Positions 54,760-64,000 of a DNA stretch of 64,000 bases are shown piece by piece. The DNA comes from Incurvaria masculella (lineage: Eukaryota; Arthropoda; Insecta; Lepidoptera; Incurvariidae): positions 8,127,001 to 8,191,000 of the forward strand of contig OX335653.1 of NCBI GenBank assembly GCA_946894095.1, read 5' to 3'. The position numbers and the translations under genes are program-made. Every line of letters begins with the position of its first letter. Positions within the stretch are counted from its first letter, which is position 1. Under the pieces are notes generated by a model. The model made no database searches and had not been told where the DNA came from. It saw nothing but the letters and a program-made list of their open reading frames with translations.

Positions 54760-55900
54760 TCCGAATTTGGCCTTAACGTGTTGGCAACAATAACTACCTA
54801 GGTGTATGGTTTGAAGATGTGTTAGCGAGGTCTCCGATATTATGTACTCTGTGGTGAGAGCAGAACTGGCTGGTCCACCGCATAAATCCGCATTTCAAAT
54901 TCCGTCTGATTCATTGGATCTGTGCCTTATCTTCACCCAAGTTCCTATTGAATCGGTAAACTACCTACGTAACCTTTGTTACAAAATACAAAATATCCCT
55001 TTGGTGTTTAGGTAGTATTTATATCTAATGAACCCAATTCTAAATATCGACTCATTCATCTACCATTTGATCATTAACCTGAAAGAGCGAAATTCTCAGA
55101 AAGGCTTTCCGAAACGCTTATATTAGAGGCAAACTAACAAACATGATATCTTTGATACTATTAAATAGTGTTGCAAGTTAATTACATCGGTGGCTTGACA
55201 ACATGTTTGCAGCCATCTGGCAAGTTTAGGTGTGTAGAAACCGGGCCATACACGGAGTGGCCATGCAATAGGTACCTATTCAATGCCACGCAAACGGATT
55301 GGTGTCTACTTTCTCAATTGAAATCAATGAGTGCTCCGTCACCCGGATCCATAAACAACAAACGTTCGAAGTTTAAAAAGCGTGACGAAAATAAATGTAC
55401 ATGATCGTATTACCGAAACTGACTAGTGTATCATTTACATTTCTAATACCTTACTTTAGACTACCTAAGATATAAATGAAGGTTTTTTAGTCTATCTTCT
55501 ACTAAGTAAAACACCGACAGCTCCATAGAGACATTTTCGTATTCACTACATGAATCATAATACCTCATAACCATAAAATTCTTGCAGATTTGTCCGTTTC
55601 GTATTGTCTGATGACCGACGAACATATACGTTGCAGCAAAACCTTAAGAATTCCTGAGAATAGAATTAGAATAAGTACTAACTGAGATAGGTATAGAGAT
55701 TCATTATATTTATTAAAAAATAATTGCTTTATTTTATAGAAACTAATTTTATTAATAATGTTATGAAAATCCTAAAATTTTTTGACACTTAAGAAGGTTT
55801 AGGAAAAAAGATGAATTTTGTTTTTAATATCGATTGATATAATGATCGACATTCCATACATATGATTGCATCCTTGAAGAGCAAGAGATACTTTACCATA
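54760..55900. other. Intronic sequence, no gene
   Basis: Nothing supportable; the 78-codon frame at 55168-55404 shows no family features. Confidence 0.5.
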
Positions 55901-55905
55901 GGTTC

Positions 55906-56193
55906 GTTTTTAGGGATCCGTACCCAAAGGGTGAAAACGGAACCCTATTACTAAGCCTCCGCTGTCCGTCCGTCCGTCCGTCCGTCTGTCACAGGACTAT
56001 CTCAGTAACCGTAACAGGTAGACAGCAGAAATTTTCACAGAGTGTGTATTTATTTTGCCGCTATAACAACAAATAGGTAAGATTAAAAATAATTAAAATT
56101 AAAGGGGGCTCCCATACAAAAAACGTGATTTTTTCGTTGAATTTTTTACGATGGTACTGAACCCTTCGTGTGCGAGTCCGACTCGCACTTGTT
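55906..56193 (-). mobile_element. TCCG-array element, copy D (short array)
   Basis: A complete reverse-orientation copy with only about seven TCCG units (55963-55988) and intact terminal blocks and palindrome (about 56171-56189). Confidence 0.75.
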
Positions 56194-56634
56194 TTTTTAA
56201 TGAACAATTTATATGAATTTAAAAGTTTATCAGCAAATATTATTAAATAAAAGACCACAGCAGATATTGTTACACAATGTGGTTTAAATGTTGTATTGCT
56301 TGAATCAGATTTAATGTGATTTAATTGACACTTACACAATAAATTACCCCTGGAAATAATCAACATAGATATTTAAAAATACCACCAGCAAAGCCAATGT
56401 AAATACGAACGTTCCGAGTGTATTAAAGAATGAGGAACTACATTCATTTTAATTTAATGTCGTCCCTCCCTGGTATCGTGGCGAGTTCATGTAGAGATTA
56501 CCCGATTCCACAAAGGGAGGGCAATAAATCTGAAAGTCCTGTCTTAGAGAAGGCTCTGTGAGCTTTCGGGATTTTTGATGTGTGCCCTTAAAAGCTTTTT
56601 TCTGTATTTAGATGAGCGCTCATTGTGTAATTCA

Positions 56635-57000
56635 TTATGGGTAGGAACAGGTAGGTGGGTACTCACGAAGGCTGTGTTTTGGGGCGGCCATGATGACGCG
56701 AGCTGAGAGATCCTGCACCCCACGAAGGTCGCTATCGAGATGATAATGAGAATATTTATGGCCGGTCAGCGAGATATTTGAATGAGGATGTGGAGTTTTT
56801 AACGATACTCGAATTAGCTGATACAAATGAGTGGCGTCGAAAATAATGGCCAAGCTGGTTCTGTCATCGATATAACAGATGGCGCTGAGTACCGCAGCAG
56901 ACTTCGCTTGTTCGGCGGGAGAAAATAAGGTTCCTTATCGAAAAGTTGGTTTTAGGAATAAAGGAGACGCGTAATACGTGAATCAATTCAAACTGACACT
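56635..57000. promoter_or_regulatory. Candidate CRE with PHO-type and Hox-type sites, left CTCF-like site
   Basis: GC-richer sequence including GGCGGCCATGATGA (56682-56695; GCCAT PHO core), AATATTTATGGCC (56750-56762; TTTATGG posterior-Hox type), ATCGATAT (56866-56873; BEAF-32/DREF-like CGATA) and AGATGGCGC (56877-56885; CTCF-like core on the + strand). Confidence 0.4.
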
Positions 57001-57451
57001 GCTGACTTTCAGTTGGTAATTTGTTTATCTTTTAAATTTAACGAACTTTATTCAAAATCAGAGATGAGTACTTTTATCATATATAATATATAATATATAA
57101 AATATCTTCTCTTTACTCCTAAGTATGGTATGACAAATACTATTTAAATGAAAACATCGAAAAAAAACCAATTACAGCAGAAATCTATTTGACGGAAAAA
57201 AATATGAAAAAGTTACTCACTTTTTTAATCGAAATATATATATATTTCGCATTCTTTCGGACCATAAGGTTTGGACCAAAAGTACGTGAAGGTAAATGAA
57301 TGTGTAGGCAATAAATGAAGAGTACACGGTTCATCAAATAAATGAATAATGTACAGGGGAGTTGAAGTCGTTTTAATTTTGTGGCTGGAAATGAAATCAA
57401 ATTCACGACCAAATTAGTCAGTCTAGACGAGTACTTTATAAGTAGGTAAGC

Positions 57452-57507
57452 AGTGGGTGGCTGGTTACCTATCGCGCGTGTGGCCTGCTTTGTTCGAATC
57501 CTATACC
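57452..57507 (+). repeat. Possible tRNA-derived SINE relic
   Basis: AGTGGGTGGCTGG (A-box-like) and TTGTTCGAATCCTAT (B-box-like) are about 30 nt apart, with no tRNA cloverleaf. Confidence 0.35.
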
Positions 57508-57524
57508 TAGTCTAATTGTCTATT

Positions 57525-57725
57525 CCGAGCGTAGAGTCGCGCGATTTGCATGCCGCACCTGCGCTCGTATTCATTACGATTATCGCGACGTTTTTGCACC
57601 ATCGATATCTTGCGCCACCTCACTAGTTCTGTGATTTGGGGCCGTTGTCTCGGCGCCATCTATTGAGCGAGAGCGCTATGATTTTGAGCTAATGGCGACT
57701 GTACGTAAAGTTAATCCGTCAAGAA
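57525..57725. promoter_or_regulatory. Candidate insulator: ATCGATAT plus two CTCF-like cores
   Basis: ATCGATAT at 57601-57608 is followed after 3 bp by GCGCCACCT (57612-57620; AGGTGGCGC on the - strand). A second - strand core AGATGGCGC is at 57653-57661. AGRKGGCGC is the CTCF core established in Drosophila, and CGATA motifs are bound by BEAF-32 and DREF at insulators. The region is CpG-richer than its surroundings. Confidence 0.45.
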
Positions 57726-57734
57726 AGAAAAAAA

Positions 57735-58052
57735 CCGGCCAAGTGCGAGTCGGACTCGCACACGAAGGGTTCCGTACCATCGTACAAGATTTAACATGAA
57801 AAAATCACGTTTATGGGCCCCCCCTTTAATCTTTATTGTTTTTTAATGTTACCTATTTGTTGTTATAGCGGCAAAATAAATACACAGTCTGTGAAAATTT
57901 CAGCTGCCTACCTTCTACGGTTCATGAGATACAGCCCTGTGACAGACGGACGGACGGACAGACGGATGGACGGACGGACGGACGGACGGACGGACATCAG
58001 AGGCTTAGTAATAGGGTTCCGTTTTCACCCTTTGGGTACGGAACCCTAAAAA
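57735..58052 (+). mobile_element. TCCG-array element, copy E (forward)
   Basis: A complete forward copy from CCGGCCAAG to the CTAAAAA end with a modest GGAC array (57950-57995). It forms an inverted pair with copy F, 148 bp downstream. Confidence 0.78.
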
Positions 58053-58200
58053 CTGTTAATTTGTGCATTGCGCAAATGTGGGACGTATCATCAAGTCCAA
58101 AGGGCACAACATCCAAAATCCATAGAATCCAAAGCTTACTTATATTAAACATTTAAAATCGTAGGTTATGTTGTATGTACAAAACATGAACTTTTTGTGG

Positions 58201-58596
58201 TTTTTAGGGTTCCGTACCCAAAGGGTAAAAACGGAACCCTATTACTAAGCCTCCGCTGTCCGTCCGTCCGTCCGTCCGTCCGTCCGTCCGTCCGTCCGTC
58301 CGTCCGTCCGTCCGTCCGTCCGTCCGTCCGTCCGTCCGTCCGTCCGTCCGTCCGTCCGTCCGTCTGTCTGTCTGTCCGTCTGTCACAGGGCTGTATCTCG
58401 TGAACCGTAATAGGTAGGAAGCTGAAATTTTCACGGAGTGTGTATTTATTTTGCCGCTATAACAACAAATAGGTAAAATAAAAAAATAATAATAATTAAA
58501 GGGGGGCCCCATACAAAAAATGTGTTAACATATTTTTTTTTGTTAAATCTTGCACGGAACCCTTCGTGTGCGAATCCGACTCGCACTTGGCCGGTT
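58201..58596 (-). mobile_element. TCCG-array element, copy F (reverse, long pure array)
   Basis: A complete reverse copy with the longest pure TCCG array in the window (58258-58365, about 27 units), then TCTG variants. The frames through the array on both strands are simple-repeat artefacts. Confidence 0.8.
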
Positions 58597-58854
58597 TTTT
58601 ATATCACATATTAAAAATACATATTTTGCTTGATAAATACATTCTTCTGCTTTTTGGACTTTATGAAGGCGACCCATGAGCGGATGCCAGGAACATAAGT
58701 GGAAAGTTTGGCATGTATCTGCGCATGCCCGGAGCTTAGAATACCTACTTACCAAATTAATTAAATTCGTGCCCATAACTTTTTTTTTCAAACGAAAGCG
58801 TTCATCTCCGAACTATATAGTTACTGACTGACTATTGGGTAATACGTCACGACT

Positions 58855-59000
58855 AGACAGAACCCCCCTCGACCCGCGGCGGTCCCCCCGCCTCGCTGCC
58901 GGTGTGGCACCTACAATGGTGGAGTAACTCCGCAGAGCAAGACGGTAGATATACGACCCAAGCGGAGCGACAGAGACGGAATGGGGCCGGTTGAAACATG
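58855..59000. promoter_or_regulatory. GC-rich patch, candidate CRE
   Basis: ACCCCCCTCGACCCGCGGCGG and CCCCCCGCCTCGCTGCC strings (58862-58900), then a CGGAGCGACAGAGACGG stretch. It is sharply GC-rich against its surroundings, and no motif allows a firmer call. Confidence 0.25.
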
Positions 59001-59276
59001 GCGTATAACGCCCCTTGATTTATGATACCACACCAAAGTTTGGGCCTCGCTTGTGTGAGTGTTCATGTGTACTGTTGGCACTCACACTCGCCCGGACACT
59101 CGTTTATCAACATCTTGCCATTGGACTTGTATTGGTCACACACACGTTGTTCCGAGAAGTTTTTTTATGAATGTATGCATGCGTGTCATGGGCCACGTTG
59201 CCATACAGCGTGTTCCGAAACTTAATAATCACAGCTAAGTTTAAAAATTATGTAATTTTGGCAGTCAGCATGTACT

Positions 59277-59316
59277 CGATGGGATGGGTGTGATGAACAT
59301 CAAACCCATCCCATCG
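59277..59316. repeat. Perfect 13-bp-arm inverted repeat
   Basis: CGATGGGATGGGT (59277-59289) and ACCCATCCCATCG (59304-59316) are exact complements with a 14-nt spacer. Confidence 0.8.
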
Positions 59317-59319
59317 GCG

Positions 59320-60885
59320 GGTTTAAATAGAAAATTTAAGTGTACGTTATCTTTTCAGGTATCCTTAAATAGGAAAATTATTTTAATTGTTTTAAAAAAA
59401 TGCAAGCGTTTATAGAATGGCAGTTTATAACATTTATTGTAAAAGTATTTATTAGTATAGTATACATTTATATATGTAGGTATGCGTTTCTAAGAATTAG
59501 TGTAAGTAGTATAAATGCAGTTAGTAGAACTGAATTTTACTAATACAACGCCAACGTAATATCGTAAGGAAACCGACTAGGCACTTCAATGGTTTTAGGC
59601 TTTATGTAGAGTTAAAAATGTAGACGCATCAACGAGGTTGCCATTATAAGCGCTTAAAAAAATATCGTTCAAATTGTACGAAAATATGTATTTTTCTTGA
59701 ACAATAATTTGAAGAAAAATGCATTGTGGATGTTTTTGGTTTTTTGCATTTTGGTTTACTACTGTTTGCAAACCCGATTGAAAAATAGGTAAAATGTTAC
59801 AGAAACTAAATTTAATATTTTAGATGCAAACCGAACATCAATTCCGGGATAATTTTGAAAAATGTTCGACATTACTTAGGTAAAAGTGAATAAGAAATAC
59901 GACAAGCCTACCTTAATAAACAAAATTATGTATGGTTGTGTATAGAAAATAAAATATACCAAACAATAAAATAAATTTCACAGACAAATATAAATAGTAT
60001 ACTCATATATTCATAATAACAGAACACAATACAGAGTAGGTATGTACATGGACGTATACATTCTACACATATATCTATATTTTATTATATTATTTCATAA
60101 GTAAAAATCTTAAAGCCAGTGACGTTTATTTACGGTTTCTTCTTTACTGAGTTAATCGAATCCGCTTATCTACCAGAAGTTTCAAATAAATGAAATGAAT
60201 AGAGAAAAGTTAACATAACATACAAACATTTAATTAAACTATTTAGTGTTGAATCATTCCTTTACGTTGCAGGTGCATTTATTTAAAAAGGGTAATCAAT
60301 ACGTCTTTAATTGTGTTATAGAATTAAACAAAGCCATTATATAATTTTATTACATATTTGTATTATGTATACTATCGCATTTAGAGTTCAATGCCGCATA
60401 CATTAAAATGCAAATGAATGATGCTGTCAGAACGAAATGTTAGCGTTAACTTTGTTTTAGGATAAATCTTGTGAACCGCCTCCTAATATTAGTGTATACT
60501 AGTGTACTCAACGGCCAACTGTTGTCAACTTACCAAATATAAAATAATATATAAATCGTTTTGTATATTACATAGGTTGACATACACCATACATGGCCAC
60601 TATGACATATTACAAAGGACATGTTATCTACTTTCTCTTACACGTAAAACCTTAAAAATAAAAATCAAGAAACTAAATTATATTATTTACTATTAAGTAA
60701 ATACTCTGTGATATTGATAAAACAGATTTACTTGTGAACGTAATATTTTCCCATTATTTGTACCCTGCTTTAAACAACTCGATTGTTTTTTTTTTTTACG
60801 TAGAATCGGTGAAATATTTGTGTATTAGATTACTACTTCATGCCTATTACTAGTAGTACTTTTACTTAATAGAATCTATTAAGAA
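59320..60885. other. AT-rich intronic sequence, no gene
   Basis: Nothing supportable; one chance frame of 64 codons (60502-60696). Confidence 0.5.
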
Positions 60886-60887
60886 GC

Positions 60888-61258
60888 TAAGCCTGGTTTT
60901 CACCAAGTGCTGATTTATTTTAATGTCATTTTTCATGTACTGCTAAATCGCCACATATTAAGGGCGTTTTTTAGCAGCTTGCTATTAGCACTCTAGTAAT
61001 AAAGGCCCTTTCAGTGTCGATTAAAATAAATCAGCACCTGGTGATAACCACGCTTAGGGTCTCTTCCACCAAGTACTGATTAGTTTAATCCTCACATTAA
61101 AGGGCCTTTCTTACCATCTCGAAATCGATACCAGTACAAGATAATCAGCACTTTAGTAATGAAGGTCCTTAAAGTGTAGATTAAAATAAATCAGCACTTG
61201 GTGAAAACCAGGCTTCGAGAGATTAAAATAAATCAGCACTTGGTGAAAACCAGGCTTA
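60888..61258. mobile_element. CACCAAGTGCT foldback MITE cluster 3 (cleanest copies)
   Basis: Copy 1 (60888-61056) starts TAAGCCTGGTTTTCACCAAG and TGCTGATTTATTTTAAT, and ends in the inverted complement ATTAAAATAAATCAGCACC and TGGTGATAACCACGCTTA. Its terminal inverted repeats are about 37 bp. Copy 2 (about 61055-61217) follows end to end. A 40-bp duplicate of the right terminus (61219-61258, GATTAAAATAAATCAGCAC) follows again. Confidence 0.72.
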
Positions 61259-61259
61259 T

Positions 61260-62290
61260 ATTCATACATAATAAAAAAATATAGCTGTTAAAAGAACTGC
61301 TACATTTGGGTATGCGAACCACGAAGAAAACCAAATTCGGAAGTAGCTTTGCCACCAGCTCGATACAAATACTTTTTGCATTGACACTATCCTCATTATA
61401 TATAGGTACCTATACTTACTGTTTTCATTATTATGCATATTTTTTAACGCAAAAGACGTTTATTCGGACTCCACTCATACTTATTCGCTTTTGCAGTTGA
61501 TTATGTACGTTTACGGATATGTAAGTGATTTCTTGTTCAACATTATTTTGTGGTCAGTTCCATCGCAAATATGGATCTCAAATAAAACACTGCAGCAGAT
61601 GTAGAGCACCTCGCTACTCCGCTTCGCAACTGCACACACGCGCACCCTCACACACCACGAGCTCACCGGCTCACACACAAACACACCCCCAGTCGCGAGC
61701 TATGTCGAGCAGAGTTCAGCGGGGTCCAACAGCGGTCGGGTCAATCGATCAATTCCGGGAATCACCTTTACCGATTCGGCCGCGCCTCCAGAATGTGTGT
61801 TATGCCGAAAATTTGCATTATGCTAACGATTCATTTCCTCCTGGAATAGGGGTTGATTCGCTTTACATCCGAGAGATAGCTCTGAAATTTTCTGTAGCAA
61901 AATCAATGTATCATACCAGAATAGAATAGCTCAAATCAGGTGCTAAGCAAATTTATGTTATTTTGTTAGCATTAAAGTATTAAAATAATCTAGGTTTACT
62001 TGTACCTACGTATCTATCTACTGTGACTTCCAAAAACATTGGCAATAAATGCTTGTAACGATGTATACGACCTGTTTCTAACTAAATTAAAAACATGAAA
62101 TGATTTAGCATTGTCCTGCTGCCTATATTTAACGTTGCGTTCACAAACGCGACAAAGTAAAATAATGATTCTATATTTTTTATTTACCTGTTTCTCATGA
62201 AATTCCAAAATGACGAAGAAAAAACGGAAGTGGATAGAACCGACATGCCTGGACGTCCATTCGAGAAGGTTAGATAGTTCACGTGGAATG
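61260..62290. other. Intronic sequence, no gene called
   Basis: A GC-richer patch at 61600-61770 has a CACACAC-containing tract (61629-61690). The 134-codon frame at 61525-61929 is Ser/Thr/His-rich because of that tract and shows no domain, so it is not called. Confidence 0.4.
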
Positions 62291-62294
62291 GTCA

Positions 62295-62345
62295 AATTCG
62301 TAGCACTCGTAATCGAAGAGCACTTATGTGGAGATGCATGCGTGT
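62295..62345 (+). repeat. Dispersed repeat fragment (GTAATCGAAGAGCA type)
   Basis: CGTAATCGAAGAGCACTTATG, GAGATGCATGCG aligns with 8745-8790 and 47248-47286. Confidence 0.55.
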
Positions 62346-62349
62346 TTAA

Positions 62350-63590
62350 GAGGCGAGAGAAATGTGAGATCGTGCCGCATGGCGCTATATCGTCTCTGCC
62401 TTCTCTCCTGAGGAAACAGCGAGATGTTATATATGTATGTGTTCTATTAAAAAATACCACAATCCACATCCTTAGAGTGCCTTACATAACGAAACAAGCT
62501 CGCCGACAGGTAGTTCCACCTACGCGCTTAATCGGTTCATCTAATTGTATGTAAATTGGCTATTAGTCGAACATTGTTTGTGGAGTTTTGTGAATGGAAC
62601 GAACCACTTGCCGGTAGGTGTGGACAGCAGATTGAATGTTTCAATGCGAATCAATTTGCGTGTCATTATTCAAATGTGATAATTAACTGACATTACCCAC
62701 ATCGCAGTATGGCCCATCAGAATATTATATAGTTAGGTAACACTGAAAGGAATGCAGAATGAAGAAGTAAGAGGCGAAAATATATACCGGAAGGAAAATA
62801 TAATTATAGTAAATTGCGAAGTAGTATGTGGTACCTATTCTTATATTTGTTTGTTTTTTTTTCAGGTATGTTGCTCCGGCTAAACTACAACAAATAACAT
62901 TTGGTCGGTAGCGGTGAGAAATTTCTTATTTTTTATTTAATTTTATGTTGGTTTAATGGTTTTTTAAAAAAATAGGCAAAATGTTTCTAAAATGATTGCA
63001 TTAACTAAAGTAATAATTATTGTAAGACATAAATGTGGATTTCGCATTATACATGTCTCATACATTGCCTGCACAAAGGGTTTTTTTAATAAACTAAAAA
63101 TGGCTATAAATGGGTATTTTTAAAATTAAAAATTAATAACCGTATGATACTTCAAGGATGCATAACTACATAAAAACCCTACGATCATTAGTACTTATGT
63201 AAGTAAATCATAAATCCAAAATTTTTATGCCAGACCCAAAATGTTAAATGTTCATCGAAAATTCTCCATAAAATCTACATGCACAAACATAAAATTATTT
63301 GTCTATGTATATTTTTAAAGAAATGGAACTACGAAATCTCGAAAGATTTAAGAAAGACTGGAAATCTTATAACTTTTGAATATAAGTAGTTAGTTAGACA
63401 AACGGTTTGTTTTATTAACTATTAAAAATGAATTATTAATAAACATGTACCTAACTAAACATATTTCAAGCTTGTCCTAGGAACTAAATAGTAAGACTTT
63501 CCACAAAACCCAACTAAATGATATTTGATAAAAGCTTCGAATAATGACGGTTGATCGGTTTTCATGCGGTTATTTGGTATTCAAATGGGC
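62350..63590. other. AT-rich intronic sequence, no gene
   Basis: Nothing supportable seen. Confidence 0.5.
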
Positions 63591-63594
63591 TCTA

Positions 63595-64000
63595 TATGTA
63601 AATGGTAATTCCGTCAGTCCGTCTGGCCTTCTGGCCGTACGACAGCGGGCGAGCGCATCCACTCAGGGGACGTGTCTGGTTCTTCACGGATAATCGCGTG
63701 TTGTTTTTATGTAACTGGACATGGGTGGCTAGTGCAACGTCCAATGTCATGATTGAGCCTAGTATACCTAATAGGAACGAGATGCCGTGCCAGGACAGGT
63801 GATGGGTCATCAGGCCACTCCGTCACGGAATAAATTGACTCCGTTCCGAGAACACGCCGCTGCTTTCTTAAGGTGGCCCAACCCGGCGGGCCTAACTCAT
63901 TCGCGGGCACGGTACAAAACCGTGCTGTTGCGCTCTGGGACCTTCTCTGTTTCAAAGAATAAGACAGGCTCCGTGATGAGGAAGATGCAATATGTCCACA
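63595..64000. other. GC-richer block at the window edge, unidentified
   Basis: Composition rises and overlapping frames (66-82 codons) appear on both strands, without family signatures. It contains a short inverted string GCACGGTACAAAACCGTGC (63907-63925). It may be the edge of a retroelement or a regulatory island cut by the window boundary. Confidence 0.3.

Larger units (their letters stand above)
1208..64000 (+). other. Ubx: Ubx intron 1 (5' portion, continues past the window)
   Basis: No downstream Ubx microexon or homeodomain exon (RRRGRQTYTRYQTLEL-type) was found in any frame through base 64000, nor any other host gene. Insect Ubx genes have a very long first intron that carries segment- and tissue-specific enhancers, so the region is read as intron 1. 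Apart from the BEL/Pao element, every longer open frame is short, lacks family features, or lies in repeats. A separate non-coding transcript within this span cannot be excluded from sequence alone. Confidence 0.7.

Noticed and set aside
62014..62469. 151-codon - strand frame
   Set aside because: Overlaps an opposite-strand frame of similar length and includes a dispersed-repeat fragment; no domain recognised.
1208..64000. Ubx homeodomain exon or microexons within the window
   Set aside because: No frame matches the UBX homeodomain or the short linker exons, so the intron is taken to continue beyond the right edge. Very small microexons could be missed by eye.

Overview
The window looks like the 5' part of the Ultrabithorax (Ubx) gene of a moth or butterfly. 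The one host coding exon I can support lies at the left edge, at 685-1207 on the + strand. It encodes 174 residues that open with the UBX N-terminal signature and end in the FYPWMAIA (YPWM) motif, and it stops at a clean phase-1 splice donor. No homeodomain-encoding sequence occurs downstream. The simplest reading is therefore that about 62.8 kb, from 1208 to the right edge, is Ubx intron 1 and continues beyond the window. The lepidopteran call rests on the Hox protein, a short TTAGG-type repeat, and dispersed repeats I recognise from lepidopteran genomic DNA (the GGCCAAG...GTGCGAGTC family with TCCG arrays, and the ACCGACTTC...GGAGGAGG family). This is recognition from memory, not a database search.

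Layout. 1-684 is a CpG-rich 5' leader/promoter-proximal region. 685-1207 is Ubx exon 1. A 5'-truncated LINE tail sits about 100 bp past the splice donor. 1.5-30 kb is AT-rich intron broken by short GC/CpG-rich islands (about 10.6, 17.4, 19.3, 21.0, 22.4, 26.5 and 29.5 kb) that are candidate cis-regulatory elements or non-coding promoters, plus MITEs, SINE fragments, LINE tails and palindromes. 30322-36565 is a complete BEL/Pao LTR retrotransposon on the - strand: one intact 1733-codon gag-pol frame, 194-bp LTRs differing at a single base, and a 5-bp GGCTC target duplication. 37-64 kb is intron with more candidate islands (about 40.7, 51.0-51.7 and 58.9 kb), two TTAA-flanked piggyBac-type MITEs, foldback MITE clusters, a LINE 3' end, and many copies of the TCCG-array element.

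The most interesting non-coding signals are: (i) a pair of composite sites at 56.87 and 57.60 kb, each ATCGATAT followed after exactly 3 bp by a CTCF-like core, in opposite orientation, with a third CTCF-like core nearby, which is a candidate insulator inside a Hox intron; (ii) CTCF-like cores in both LTRs of the very young BEL element; (iii) a dispersed repeat family whose subterminal palindrome keeps its pairing while its sequence changes; (iv) several near-perfect palindromes; and (v) a cluster of posterior-Hox-type TTTAYG sites at 51.6 kb. I found no operons, CRISPR arrays or RNA genes with good support, and no convincing new protein-coding system. The host biology here is cis-regulatory.
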